Origin: Moringa oleifera
Taxonomy: Eukaryota; Streptophyta; Magnoliopsida; Brassicales; Moringaceae
Assembly (NCBI GenBank): GCA_021397835.1
Contig: JAJFZO010000609.1
Coordinates: 10,418,001-10,482,000 of the forward strand
Direction: 5' to 3'
Length of the DNA stretch: 64,000 nucleotides
Shown: positions 1 to 13,600 of the stretch, in pieces
Layout: each line of letters starts with the position of its first letter
Position numbering within the stretch: the first letter of the stretch is position 1
The notes under the pieces: generated by a model
Databases searched by the model: none
Told to the model about the DNA's origin: nothing
The model's input: the letters and a program-made list of their open reading frames with translations, nothing else
Made by a program: the position numbers and the translations under genes

Positions 1-1242
1 GATTCCCATCTTTATGGTAAACTTTCTTGTAAACCAATTCCTGTTATGCCTTTAATTGTTGCAACCTTAGAACATTTCTGGGATGAATGGAAAACTGTAG
101 ATAATTGACTAAAATCACTACTTGTTGCAGAATTGTCTTGGTAGTTATTCATTCCTCAAGTATTATAGATGCAAGTAACAGTTCTGCTAAGTAAATTTCT
201 TTCTGGGAATTTGCAGGACGTGGTAGAGATCCATTAGGATGGTCTGCACGACAGAAGATTGCAGTTGGAGCAGCTCGAGGGTTGAGGTATCTTCATGAGG
301 AATGTAGAGTTGGCTGTATTGTCCATCGTGATTTGCGCCCTAATAATATCCTTCTCACCCATGATTTTGAACCATTAGTAAGTGAAGCTCTTATCATCTT
401 AAACATCAAGTGAACATTTCTGTCCTCTATAATGATAGCAATGAAACTTCTTGTTTTCACTGCTTCTCCGTCGACAAGTAATACTGACTCCTAGTTCTAA
501 ATTTTAAGGTGGGGGATTTTGGATTGGCAAGGTGGCAGCCAGATGGAGACAAGGGTGTTCAGACAAGAGTAATTGGAAGATTTGGGTAATAATTTTTGCT
601 GTTCTTCTTCTTCTTCTTGGTTATGTTACCTGCAGTGGCAATGAATCAACTAGCCTCCTTTTTGTAGGTACTTGGCGCCAGAGTATGCTCAAAGCGGCCA
701 GATTACAGAGAAAGCTGATGTTTACTCCTTCGGAGTGGTGCTGGTGGAGCTCATTACAGGAAGGAAAGCCATGGATATAACCAGGCCAAAAGGGCAGCAA
801 TGCCTCACTGAATGGGTATGAATCAAAGACTTGACAATGTCTCCCTTTCAACTTCTTTTCTCGTAATAATCCACTTGATGAACTTTGTCCTTTGAAGTTT
901 TTCACTGATGTTTCAAGTTTCTGACAGGCACGACCTTTATTACAAAGACAAGCCATTCATGACCTGCTTGATCCACGCTTAAGGGACTGCTACTCAGAGC
1001 AAGAAGTCTATGATATGGTGCAATGTGCTTCTTTATGCATCCGAAGAGACCCTAACTCCAGGCCTCGCATGTCTCAGGTTGGAGAATCTGAACTCATTGA
1101 AAACTCTGTTTAAATAGTTGTTGTCCCAAGGCAGTAAAGGCTGGGATTTGAAGGTTAAACCATTTCTTGTTTATGCTGTTTCTTGAAGGTGCTTCGGATG
1201 TTGGAAAGGGAGATTGTCATGAATTCTACAAATGGTATGTGA
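1..1242 (+). CDS. Receptor-like cytoplasmic protein kinase, 3' portion (partial)
   Basis: Only the C-terminal part of the kinase domain is in the window. Readable exons are 1-16, 217-377, 509-585, 668-815, 928-1077 and 1189-1242; all joins keep frame and give about 201 residues. Visible motifs are the catalytic loop [13 protein letters not shown], the GDFGLARWQ activation-loop start, the APEYAQSG segment, [18 protein letters not shown], and [13 protein letters not shown] at the end. These match the plant family often labelled 'inactive protein kinase SELMODRAFT_444075-like' (Arabidopsis At1g55200, At3g13690, At5g56790 type), in which a USP-like domain precedes the kinase. The HRD and DFG residues are both intact here, so the 'inactive' label is not supported by these motifs. 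The final exon could instead continue across a GT at 1235, so the stop at 1240-1242 is less certain. The N-terminal half lies outside the window. Confidence 0.88.
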
Positions 1243-2214
1243 AGTTATGAGCATCTGGGAACCCGAAAACTCGGATAAGGCCAAAGAATATTCAAGTTGG
1301 GAACTTGGAAGCTCTCAAATAAAGTGCAAATGGCAGCTTACTTGAAAAGAGTGTTTTTTTTTTTTACCTCACCTTATGCCGCCCACAAGCAATCTGATTC
1401 CACACGATGTATATCTTGCCATTTCTCTTGGATCCAGCACTGTATGATATAGATTTTTGGTAGTGCAGCTGGAAGACTGATTAAATGCTCTGTAAATGCT
1501 CTCTCTGTGTTCTGGGTTAAATGAGATTCCTTGACCGAAAGTAAATTGTATCTCCCAGTTTCCAGGCAGCTTCACTTCATCTTCTGTGTGAAAGATTTTC
1601 ATATAGAGAACATTTTTGATTTATGAATTTATGCTGCAAATTACTTTGCAAGGAGTTGATTGCTAATGTATTAGTTCCATTGATGGATGACCATTTGAAC
1701 AAGGCATCTAAGCTGCATCTTGTGGGTCTGATCTCTGCTTACCAGTTAACTAATTCAAGCATTTTTGCTCTACTTGAAGAGCACTCCAAAGAGAGCCGAA
1801 GTACCAGCACTTTTGCGCTACTGCTCTTCAATTGCTTTTAGCACATTAGTTGTGGTCAGATTTCTGCTAATTTTCTAGGAAAGTTGGTCCCATCATTAAA
1901 AAGAGGTAAAAAAAAAAAAGAAAAAGGGAAAGAAAACTGACTGGTGTTATGCCTGAATTGACCAAAATGGTTTTTAGCTATGATGAAGCCACATGATCAT
2001 CAAAGCAAACAAGAATACATGTCAACATAATAAGACCGTGGTCCAAATTTATCTGATTATTTCTCATCCGTACCGGCATATGAAGCTTCTTGCTAGTGTG
2101 CTGGATAACCGGAAATGTCGACCTAATAGCAACAGACTGAAAGGCGTGCTATATTTCGGGAAATGACCACATCAGCTCTCCTCAAGCTTCTCTCTCTCTC
2201 ACTCACTGATCACC
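1243..2214. other. Intergenic spacer between kinase and LpxA
   Basis: Presumed kinase 3' UTR followed by the LpxA promoter. No gene is recognised; the short open frames show no family resemblance. A CT-rich run at 2189-2200 ends 14 bases before the LpxA start codon. Confidence 0.6.
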
Positions 2215-5030
2215 ATGATATCTCTTGTTAAGGCTCGCATACCATTTTGCTGCTCTCTCATCAGTTTCTCTCTCCGACGCTTCTCCACGACTCTCCCCTG
2301 TAGCCCTACCTCTGTCTGTCTTTGTATATGCACATTTACCTCTTTTATGTACTTTCTGTTAAATACACGCTAAACCACGGGCACTTGTTTTTAAAACAGA
2401 TGTTCGGGACGAGAAGAAAGAGGCTGCTGGTTTCGTTCACCCAACTGCAGTTGTCCACCCAGATGCGGTTATAGGCCAGGTGCTGTCTTGCTTCTCTAGG
2501 CGTAGCTAAAATTTTGACCTCATTGCTTCTATCTTTTGAAATTTCCTTCTGTTTTGTAAAATTTGATCTATTACCTCTTGCGATAGGTGTGGGTGTTCTT
2601 GTTAGTTACAGTTGGTTGGGGGATGTTATTTGCTACTGGAAGTGCTGATTAATTTGACTTATATGCGTTGCTATGTTAAATTATCGGTTTGTTAAGTAAA
2701 ACTTCAAAAATATTGTGCTGTATTTTCCAAGTATTCATATGTGGTAGATCATGGGTGCAATGTCCTTGTTTTTTCTTGTTGATGAAATAATCTAAAGAAT
2801 TGTCAAATCACAGAATAAGGAATGTTTATTAGAGTTAAACACTTGGGAGTAAATTTGTCTAAATGCTAACTGGGGTTTTTTTCTGCTTAATTGAGAATTT
2901 AATACCCTAAGTTTCACCTTTAGAACATCTGCCAATGTTACTCTTTTGGTTAATCTGTTAGTTCTCTGCTTTTTCAATAATTTGTGAAGCCCTTTGAATG
3001 TCTTTATCTCCTGGGCAGGATGTTTCAATAGGACCCTTTTGCACAATTGGTTCTTCTGTGAAGCTTGGAAACGGTTGCCAATTATTTCCTGCGAGCCACA
3101 TTTTTGGAAATACAGATTTGGGTGAGCGATGCATTTTGATGACGTAAGTCCTTTCTTTTCATATTTGTTGTCTTTTCTATAGTCCTCTGTCTCATGTATT
3201 GGTAAAAACATGTTTCCTTTCCTTGTGGTTTATGATGAAGTCATGCATAACTCTTAAACGTTGTCAGACAGTGGTGCTGTGGTTGGTGATGATCTTCCTG
3301 GGCATACCGTCATAGGATGCAATAACTTTATTGGGAATCATGCAGTGGTTGGTGTTAAGTGCCAAGACATGAAGTACAAGGTTGATTTTCTGTCAGTTAA
3401 GATATTAGCTGGTTTTACTTCAGCATGTCATGGGTAATCGATCAAATGTAATTCTGATCATGATCATGGTTGTGTAGGTAGTTCTTCATGTACTGCACCA
3501 TATTATGTTTTTCTCAAACATCATCTATCTGTTTTGGTATCTATTAATTAATATTTAGTTTTATTATAGTCAGGGGATGAATGTTTTCTTCATATTGGCG
3601 ACAACAATGAGATTAGAGAATACACTTCAGTCCACCGATCATCAAAGTCTAGTGATAAAACGGTATGGCTTGGTGCCGATTATCTCCGTCTTATTCATTG
3701 GTTTTCGGAAGTTAAAAGACGTGTGTGAAACATAAGGTATTTTCATAAACAAGCACTACATGATCAGGTCATTGGTGACAACAATCTTATCATGGGTTCT
3801 TGTCATATCGCCCATGACTGCAAGATTGGAAATAATAACATATTTGCCAACAGTACTCTTCTAGCAGGCCATGTCATCATAGAAGTAAGTCTTTAGCTTA
3901 CAAGTAATTTTTGATAAATAGATCTCTCTGTCTAGTTCCATGTTATACACAGCATCTGATTTGAAGTTGAATCATGTACTGCACATGTAGGATTATATAC
4001 ACACTGCAGGAGCAACAGTTGTTCATCAGTTCTGCCATGTTGGTTCATTTTCTTTCATTGGTGGGGGTTCTGTGGTATGATCTCCTTTACTTTATGTGGC
4101 CCTAAGTTGCCTTTATGCACTTTCATTCTATATAACAAAGAAGATAAATTTCTGTTGTATCATTGGGCATAATAACCTGAATAGAACATATATTCAGACA
4201 TTGGGGTCATTGCTAGAATACTAATTAGTCCATTTGTTTTACAACCCTCTTGTGTATGCAATTTGCTAGAGTGGACTAAAGTATTTCGTAAAAAATGAGA
4301 GCAGTTCATCTTTAATGCCTATTTAATGTCCTTAATTCATGTGCCTGAAGGTGTCACAAGACATCCCAAGGTATATGATGGTGGCTGGGGAGAGGGCTGA
4401 GCTTCGTGGTTTGAATTTGGAGGGTCTTCGTCGTCGAGGATTCACAACAACAGAGGTTAGCAATATTTTAAATTTTATTCAGATCACTCTAGAATGCAGC
4501 TATAATTGTTTCCATGTTAAATTAGCAGTGCTTCATTAAGATTTTATGAGCTTCTTGGAACTGAAGTTTATTTACTCTAATCTCCTGATTTTACAATATC
4601 TATAATAAGCATAAAGTATTGTGTCATATGTTGATTGAATGGTGACCTCCCCTGACTCATCTTAAATTGGTGTTTCCAAATTGACATGGAACTTGGCCTA
4701 TAACTGTGTGCTTACACTTGTGCATAGAAAGTTCAACTGTGTTGGACATGGAGATATCTGATCTGGTTTCATGTTATCCTCTTGTTCTCTGCTGACCTTA
4801 ACGCAAACACACAGACTGATATTTGTATATACGTATATGTCTATATGTGCACTTTGTCTGCTTGTTTTAGTTATCAGTATATTTGATAACCCTCATTTTT
4901 GTTCTCTGGCAAGGAGTTAGATGAAGAGTCTGAGGACAGCCTACCGAAAGATATTCATGCCTGCTGATGCAAATTCTTTGGGTTTTGAAGAACGACTTAC
5001 TGCAGTGGTACTACATCATCCATTGCTCTG

Positions 5031-5066
<36 letters not shown>

Positions 5067-5254
5067 GTACACCTTGCACCCACTCAAAAATAAACCCGTG
5101 GAGATATTTATGAGAAAAGCTGAATGGGATGTAGGAGCAGGATGATGAATTGGGTCACCTTCCTGCAATACGTTCCATGGTGCGCTCTATTCGTGATTCT
5201 TTTGCAGAAAATCGTCGTGGCATATGCAAGTTCAGGCATTGGAGTGGCTCTTGA
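2215..5254 (+). CDS. LPXA: UDP-N-acetylglucosamine O-acyltransferase, mitochondrial (LpxA)
   Basis: LpxA performs the first step of lipid A-type synthesis, moving a 3-hydroxyacyl chain from acyl-ACP to UDP-GlcNAc. Ten exons can be read: 2215-2323, 2400-2479, 3019-3143, 3272-3380, 3570-3662, 3768-3884, 3991-4074, 4351-4455, 4921-5007 and 5135-5254. They encode about 342 residues, close to the Arabidopsis protein. The N-terminus ([13 protein letters not shown]..., then RRFSTTL) is basic and Ser-rich, as expected for a mitochondrial presequence. The body shows left-handed beta-helix hexapeptide repeats ([34 protein letters not shown]), the HIAHDC catalytic histidine region, [12 protein letters not shown], and the [13 protein letters not shown] signature. 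The C-terminal helical part is [10 protein letters not shown] onward. The acceptor of exon 4 is the second of two AGs (3270-3271); only that one keeps frame. The exact donor of exon 1 has an in-frame alternative (2319). Confidence 0.95.
5032..5066. repeat. Compound (CT)n(CA)n microsatellite in LpxA intron 9
   Basis: About eight CT units run directly into nine CA units, a few bases after the exon 9 donor. It is a typical polymorphic plant marker type. Confidence 0.9.
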
Positions 5255-6891
5255 CTGCATGCTCATGTGAGTTTCTGCATCCTCTCTTGATCAAAAATTT
5301 GTCTTTCGTTCTTCCTTGTTATCATATTGGTCGTGAAAGTATAAGGCATAAGAACTGGTGAAGGTTCAATCTAACTGCATCTACATCTATGATTTTACTT
5401 GCATGGATGTGATAAATGAATAGTTGGTCTTGTTTTTAATGCAGATTCTTGTATAAAGTCATCTCTTTTCAAGCCATGTTGACTAGCAGGCTGAGGACCA
5501 TGTCAGGGAGCTTGGGTTAAGCTTGTTATGGAGGTTTGTTTTTCTAGATGCCTTACTTGGCAGAAGGAAACTTGGCACGTTACATATAAGTTGCAAGTGC
5601 ATATATTTTGTAGAAGAAACAAAGAAAACAACTTTACCTTTTATAATCCATAGCTAATGATTACACCCTGGTGGTGGCGACTGTCTAATTGAATGCAATT
5701 AGAAAATTTTCACTGGAAGCATACTTTGCTTGTTTTTCATAGATCCGTTAGTATTACATAATCTAACTTGGTAGGCAGAGGTGTTTGCTTCTTCGAAATT
5801 GCCTTCTTCCTGAATCATAAACTTCTTCCTACTTCTTTCACTTCCAAAAAGAACTTTCCAAGTAAGAACATAATAGTTCTTCCTTTGATCCATTGATTTG
5901 GTTTCTACAGAGAAATTGAATCCAAGTAGCCATCTAGGCCTAGGCTTGTTCTTGTTGACTTGACTAGAAAAACGACCAAACTTCTTTTAATCTTTCCATA
6001 TCTCTTGAAAACAATCAGAAAATGTTAAACAGAGGTGAACTTATCAACACGCACCCTTCTTTTTGATGATCATCTCAATGACCCATCCCACCTGTTCTTG
6101 CCGCAATGGAGACTGCTTTTAGTATTAGTTTTGTTGGCTTTCATGCTTTCCCAGTTCTTTAATTCCATAACAAACCAGTAATATGCTCCTAAAGTGGATG
6201 TTTCATGTTGTAGGGCTGCAAATTATCTAAACCATACTATTAGTTTTCTTTTCTTTGTAGATCTATCTTACTCTTTTTTTTTTCTCTCAAAGATTTGCTC
6301 TTTTCCTCCATTTGTGCCATGAAAGTACACTCCTTTGTTTGAACAGCCTCCTCACTGTCCCCCACCCATGTCAACAATATCATAATATCTTTGTCAATCA
6401 GGGATAGTGCATTGTCTCATTTGGTTATTTTTTCCATCTTTTAATGGAAAAAAGGGTCTCGCATATGGGTGTTTGACATTAAAAGACCCAATTAATCAAT
6501 GACCAAAAAAAAAAAAAAAGTGACTGGGGAGCTTTATTGTAAAAAAAGTGCTTGTACATTGCCAACTTTGTACTTCTAGAAGTAAATCATGACGTGACCA
6601 AAAGAGCCATATACCATTGAAACCAACCCATCTTAGGACCTGACATCAACTTGTGAGTTGGGGTTAGACCATTCATTTCTTATTATTAAAGTTATGAATC
6701 ATTTTGCCACGATTCCAATTACATTTTTTGAGATTTTAATTTGGGTTTTTGATTTAATATATTGGGTTTTTTTCTTCTTTTTTTTCCCATAAAAAGAGTA
6801 ATCTTGAAAATTAGGGTACTGTGCTTGAGATAATCTTGAATTACCAGACACATTTACAATGTGTGCTTCTTTAAGAAATCATCTGCTAATC

Positions 6892-6927
<36 letters not shown>

Positions 6928-9449
6928 ATTTTGTGGTTCAATGATGGATAGAACTGCAAATCGAATAATTCGAGTCATTGATGTTTTACTCTTAATTATT
7001 AAGAAAATGTGAAAGCTAATCAAAAGATTATATTCCATATATAAGATTTCTCATTCATGTTGCATCCAAAGTTTAACATAAGGCAATAATATAATAAAGA
7101 TCATGCCTTGTCACATGCCCTTCCACATGTTTTAGCACTCCCAAAATCACAGACTTATAAGTTAATCCTTTGCATAACCCAACTAAGTTCCCACCTTCTT
7201 AACAATAAAGATTTCTTAGAAAACATAAAAATAAAAATATTTAGCTTGTTGAAAGGTTTTGCTAAGTTTTAGAAAGGGAAAAGTCAAAGCATGAAAAATT
7301 AAGAAAGTCAATGATTTATATTTCAAAAGGATATCTTAAGAATTGGGTTAGATTGGATCTATTAATGTTGTACAAATTTATGTGGATTTAATAGATTTAG
7401 AACATTATTAATCTATTAGATTTTCAATAACATGATCAATTGAACCTAAGTTGTATTGATATAACCACGGGACTAATCGATCCTAGCTAATATATAATAA
7501 TTTAGTCAATTAATAGATTATATATTTCTCGAGAACGATTAGAGAGTCAACTATATATATATAGATATATTTGTTCTGAAAAAATGCGCGTGTAGGCATC
7601 ATGATGTAACGCAATTAACTTGAAAAATTAATTAAAATAGTGAAACTTAAGAGTCTTTATCATCAATATGTGGAGCACCTAACATAGAAAGTAATATAGT
7701 CAAAGAAAGATTAGAAAAAATGGAACCTTATATCTCAAAATCTTCTCTTTTTCAATGAGTAAAGATTCCTTGCCATGATATAATGCCAAATGAGTCCATT
7801 TCAAGACATTTTCCAAGGGAGGTGTTTTCTAGTTCAATCAGAGAGTAATATTAAAATCCCCAACTTGGGTCTCTAAGTACTTTATATTATATACATTGAA
7901 ATCTCATAATTAATTATCGTATAATAAAGTTGGCAAGTTGGTCCGACATATTAAATAATAAGTTCAATAAGATAAAGGGTAGTTGGGTAAGATATTTAAA
8001 ATCCAAGATATTATACTCAGTCTCTATCGGATTAATGGATTCATGCTTATATGTATTTTGTACTAGGTTTACTTGTATGGAAATAGGAATATCCATCCTC
8101 TTATGCCCACTCCATTAAGTCTCGGAATTTTTATTGATGATAATGGTATTATATTTGCTAATGTCATTATCATACTCAAGACTTTTGATTGCTAGTCTTA
8201 ATTGACATAAGATTAATTGTAAATAATTTAATTTGTCCTGTTTGGTGAGTACAACATACGCTCATAAATGAAAAAAAAATAAATCAAATGATGGGTCAAA
8301 ATAGAAAGATCAAAGAATTGGCCGAGTCATGATTTTGTAAAAATATCTTCATAATGAAAAAATGTAATGAATTTGATCATCTCAAGTATAAACGAAATTG
8401 TAATCAATTCATACTAAATTGAAAATAAAATAAAGAGAATGAATGATTTGATAAATAGAAAAAGAATGAAGCAAACATTTCAACCTTGTCTTTTTAATTT
8501 TTATTACTTCATTAGATGATAAATATATTTTTTTAATATTTTATACGCAAAAACTAAAGTAATTTTTGATTGAATTAATCTATGAAATAATTTTCTCTCC
8601 ACGCATCATAAGGGTCTTGGCATAATTCTTTTACTCACAACAAAGGGTTATCAATGAATGTTGGCAAATTTGGTAAAAAGTAATTAATAGTAATTCAAAG
8701 AATTCAAAGGCAAAGCGTGTAATTGGGTTCTTCCATGGCTTCTTCTAGGTTAAGTTAAGTGAAGCTACAAGGAAAGGGGGGTTGGTGATCAAACGTCTAA
8801 CTTTCAAACTTGTGATTTTCTATGTCTTTTCGTCTCATTTCTTCTTTGATCATTTAACCATCACCTTAAATTCAGTGTGGATTCAACTCTCTTTCTCTCT
8901 CTCTACTAATAAATGTCAAATGAGACTAAAATATTCTCCCTATATGAGTTGTATTGATTCTTAGAAAAAAATATTCATATGTGATAGTTTATTATAAAAA
9001 TATTTTTTATTTTATTTGAAAAAATCAGCTTAAATTTTTTTAAACTTAAATATATATATATATATATATTATAAAAAAATAAAAACCCAGAGGCTATTTT
9101 CATGAATTTTTTCATGTGGGAACTTGATTGCTAGGGATGATGGTGCAATGGGAGAATTATAAATTATGAAAACAAGTCAGCAATTAAATTAATTAAAGGA
9201 ATGTTATGACCATGAGAAGTTTGTCCAAATTGGAAACTTTGTCTGTATATATATGAGCACACATTATCAAAAGGAAAAAGAGATAAGCTTTCCCATCAAG
9301 CGAGGGAGAAAGAGAGAGGTGTGTTGCACTTCCACATTTTTCTTTTGTTCGGAAACGCAAGTTGGAGAAATATCCAACAATAAATTATGTCCATCCAATC
9401 ATCTCCTCTGGCTGTGCATCCATTTTCATGAAACCCCACCTCTCATCAG
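5255..9449. other. 4.2-kb AT-rich intergenic region without a recognised gene
   Basis: Presumed LpxA 3' UTR at the left and the distal MYB promoter at the right. It contains a TA microsatellite at about 6895-6925, shorter TA runs near 7550 and 9050-9069, and poly-A/poly-T tracts. Short opposed open frames around 7914-8118 overlap on both strands and show no protein family. I see no terminal repeats or transposase-like frame. Confidence 0.6.
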
Positions 9450-9457
9450 CATATATA
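9450..9457 (+). promoter_or_regulatory. Candidate TATA box of the MYB gene
   Basis: ATATATAC lies about 120 bases before the start codon and just before a CT-rich leader at 9475-9506. The spacing suits a TATA box with a short pyrimidine-rich 5' UTR, but the transcription start is not known. Another TATA-like run sits at about 9245. Confidence 0.4.
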
Positions 9458-9474
9458 CCACTGCGTATTTGCGC

Positions 9475-9506
9475 GCTCTCTCTCTCTCTCTCTCTGTCTC
9501 TCTCTT
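9475..9506 (+). repeat. CT microsatellite in the MYB 5' leader
   Basis: An almost pure CT run interrupted once by G, on the sense strand, about 70-100 bases before the start codon. Confidence 0.85.
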
Positions 9507-9575
9507 TCCCTGTCTCTGCGAGTTTCTTATCGTGGAGGTTCTTCGTCTAAGGAGCAGAGGCTTGTCTGGGGAAAA

Positions 9576-10621
9576 ATGGGCAGGAAGTGTTCTCACTGTG
9601 GGAACATAGGCCACAATTCAAGGACTTGCAGCACTTACAGAGGGACTGCTATGGGTGGGCTGAGGCTTTTCGGGGTGCAACTCGACGTGTATGCTTCTTC
9701 TTCATCTTCACTTGCCATGAAGAAGAGTTTCAGCATGGACTGCTTGTCTTCTGGATCACCCTCGTCATCCCCATCCTCTTCGTTTTCATCTTCTCGGGTC
9801 TCCGTTGATGAGAACCCTGATAAAGCTTCCATCGGTTATCTGTCCGACGGACTCATGGGTCCAGCTCAGCAGAGAAAGAAGGGTGAGCATTCAAGAATTC
9901 TTTATCATTCCAGTACTCGTTTTAAAGTTTCTGCCAAGCTGCTAATTTTCCTGCATTTTCTCTCCAGCCAGTCACTAAGTGTTGATATGGTTTAATGATT
10001 AGGAGTTCCATGGACGGAGGAGGAGCACCGGACGTTTTTGGTAGGGCTAGAGAAGCTGGGTAAGGGAGATTGGAGGGGAATCTCCAGGAACTTTGTGACA
10101 ACAAGAACTCCGACACAAGTTGCCAGCCATGCCCAGAAGTATTTTCTTCGACAGGCAAGTCTCAGCAAGAAGAAGCGCCGCTCAAGCCTCTTCGACATGG
10201 TATATATCCTAATTAAACTGTTTCATGAAGCCTCAACAATGAATCTTTCCATCTCAATTTATTCAAAACCTGTGAATTTCTTGTTCAGATAGCAAGCAGC
10301 AACCTGGCAGCTCATGGTGTCAACAGGTCGAGTTCCTACAGGATCGATGCAGTTCCTAATCCAGCAACTAGGTCCTACAGTGCACAAGACCTGAAGTCGT
10401 GCAATCAATTAACTGAGGTTCCTCTGCTAGCTTCAGACCATCAGACCATGCCGGTTTGGGTGCATGGATCCATCGATTCACAGACATCAAGACCTTCAAA
10501 TGCAGCAAAACCTAGCATGGGGCCTGATTTGGAACTCAAGCTAGCTGCACCAAAGCCTATGGAGGAAACCAAGTCATCCCCAAGACCACCCCTCCTTATC
10601 AGACCAATTAGTGTCACCTGA
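9576..10621 (+). CDS. Zinc-knuckle, SHAQKYF-type MYB-related transcription repressor
   Basis: Three exons (9576-9882, 10003-10199, 10289-10621) encode 278 residues. A CX2CX4HX4C zinc knuckle occupies residues 5-18 ([14 protein letters not shown]). It is followed by the LRLFGV motif (residues 29-34), the R/KLFGV type known in repressors. A single MYB repeat runs from about 103 to 155 ([20 protein letters not shown]) and ends in SHAQKYF at 144-150. Near the C-terminus DLELKL (248-253) is an LxLxL EAR repression motif. This architecture is that of the KUA1/MYBS3-type MYB-related group; the short length resembles At5g56840. The expected role is nuclear DNA binding, on I-box/TATCCA-like elements in this family, and repression of growth, senescence or sugar-response genes. 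The specific paralogue cannot be named. A serine-rich stretch at 41-75 is low complexity. Confidence 0.95.
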
Positions 10622-13600
10622 CAAAGATCCTGCAGAACACAGAAAGATCATTTCCATGATAACACAGATGAAGAAGAGGATCAGCAAAGAACAACATATC
10701 ATCTCTGTTATTTTCAGTGCAATCAGTATGTCTTAAAACATGATCTTGTCCTTCCCGTTTATCAAACTCTGAATAAACAATCCATTAGGCTATGCCATTA
10801 CTGTACTTTTTGCCCCAGTATTATCAGAATTCTTTCATTTCTTTCGAGAGCAAGCACTGCAGCTTATTCTGTTGAGTTTTATAATTTTTAACAAGTGCCA
10901 GCTTCTTCAATGGCTTTAGAGATGTTTGATTTGGGGTTATTATTTTAAGAAGATATAAATGATATAGGCATGAATGTAGGACAGAAATGCATCTTCATCA
11001 CCACCACTTCCATAGGTGCAGGAATACTTCAATTTCCATACCTACCCACTTCCATTTCTTCTTTCTAGTTTATTCTAAAAAAATGGAGCTTAACAAATGA
11101 TTTTCATTTCTGTGCTAGCTGTGGCAATAGTGACAGCTGTGGAAAAGAACCTATGTGAATCAGGATAAAGGATGCTCATCTAACTTTCTATCTTGGGGGC
11201 TCAATTTTTTCACATTATTACAAGAAATTTATAACTTCCCAAATCTTATAAATAAATTATAAAATAAATATAGTTAGAATAAAATACAGATTAAAATATT
11301 ATCATCATTATGTTGACATCATTTATAAAAATAAAAAATAAAAAATAGTAAATCAAGTTCCAAACACTATAATGATGCATATAATTCAATCTCCAAAACT
11401 TTAAATCATATAAAATGATTTTACTTTATAATATATAAGATTTTGATTTTTCAGATTAGATACATATTTTAAAATCATGAAAGAGCTTTTCTCTCCATAA
11501 ATTATGACTTTACTAATCTAAATCAAACATGACGTTGAATGACACCTATAAATCCTGTGAAGAAAATGTGAAAATTAGAGCTGAGAGAAAATATTTTGCT
11601 CTAAGAGATTTATGTTTTTGTTTTATGAGGTTATGTCTTTTCTGCTTGCCTACCATCCTGTGGCAGTAATGTTCATGAAGAGACTGCACTTTTGCATGAG
11701 AAGCATATTTCATTGCACATGGATATAAAGGACATGTGAATGAATACACAAAATGAGACAAAGCAAGATGGGACCATCACAAATCAACAAGGACCCTAAT
11801 TTTGAAAGTGAGGCCTGTGGTGTGTCCTTTCAAGAGAAAAGATAGCTCATCCAACTTGGTTACATGAGTAAGTCCTAAACTGATCTGCAATGCCCATGGC
11901 TTCTAATGACTTGCTTAAGCCTAGGATTTCCGTGAAATCAACATGTTTGTGCTGGAAAATAGCAACCCAGAAAGCAGAAATCAAACTTGCAACGGACAAC
12001 CATGGACTTGTAACTTAGTACAAGGAAGAAATAGAAATCTGGACATCTGTTGATTTTCCCAGATATTGTTTGTCCTAATGTTTCAACTATGTTTCTGAAA
12101 AGTCAATCAGCACACGTATTTTTTTTAGTCTTGATCCTCTATTCAACAATCTTGTTATTTTGTTTGTTCTGCAATGGGACCAAAGCTTTGTTCTTGTGGA
12201 TTGACATGATAAAGCACGGTTGTAAAATTGTGTGACTAGAAAACTGGCACATCTTCAACCAAATGCAGACGGTATGGATTTGAAGATAAGGAAACAAAAG
12301 AAACAAAGCTTGGCCACAAGCTTTTCTGAGCCTCGACATACTTCCAGGCAATATTTCTGTATTATGGCAGGCATTTGATTCTTTTATTCACTCTGTTTCC
12401 TTCTGGGGAACCATTTGAAATACTCAGAGAGGGAAAATGGGAGGGGCCTCTATCTGGGTATCTCCTATAATTCTGGCACTTCAATTAAGAAGAAGATATT
12501 ATCATTAATACACACCATAAGTTGCAATCAGTATACTATACCTGGCTATGCCAATTCAGCTGCTTTAGTATTCTTTTATCTGTGCCTGTGTTTTTGGACT
12601 TTTCAGCCTGAATTTGTTTGATATATCATATTTATGATCACTTTTAAGAAACAGTGACCTCTCAACTAACATGTGTGGAGTGTTTACTTTATGTAGCCAT
12701 CATATGGGTGTCAAAACTTATTGTATCCTGGTTCTGAAACTGTCCTTATGTGTCTATTCTATGTTCTTATGTATCCTGTGGAGGACAGAACTTTATCCTC
12801 TTATCACACAAGTCGCAGATAATCACTGCCAACTGGAATTACTCTCATGGGTATCTTCAGAACATATTTGTTGGATCTTATCCTACAAATGATTCCACAA
12901 ACAAATGGGTTACCATAATTGACTCAACTGAAGATAGAAGCTAACCATGATAAGAAAGTTACTCATGTATGGTCTTTTCCCGTACTAACAGAGGAGCACC
13001 TTTTGGCCTTTGGGGTACTTCATGTGGCTGCCTAATTTTGCCTTTCAATTACTCCTGCATATGTTAGAAGCAGAATCATTATTGGTAAAAATCTATTTCT
13101 ATTTAGATCATGATGTTAAATTTTGTATTCTAATTACAATGCAACTGTAAGGTAAGGGAAAACAAGAATACTACAAATCCGAAAGCTTAATTTATGTATC
13201 ATATCACATCGCTTTCTGATCCAATCTTAGGTATTTAAAACATGTTTTTCTGAGTCATTGACATCCATTTCATGTCTAAATCTTGCATTGAAGCCATCTG
13301 GTGAACATCAATGTCATTGATAAATTCTCGGCTAACTGATTGCAAAAATATCAGAACTTTATGTCAATTTGAATGGAAGTGTACCTAACCAAAATTTTAT
13401 ATATAGTCCAAGTGAAAAGTTCTGATTGTTTTAGGGGTTTCATATGTACCATCAATTGTGTGAATGATCCTAATCAGCCAGTTCTCTTTTGACATATGAC
13501 AGAAAAGAAATAGTATGATTTAATCAACTCAACTACCCAAAGACAAATGACTTGGAAAATTTAATACTGATGATCACATTGAAGTACAGGGACTTGGCAA

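Noticed and set aside
532..780. 82-codon plus-strand frame within the kinase gene
   Set aside because: It crosses a clear intron and uses a different frame from the conserved kinase sequence.
9587..9808. 73-codon frame overlapping the MYB first exon
   Set aside because: Shadow frame of the MYB coding sequence; the real frame holds the zinc knuckle.
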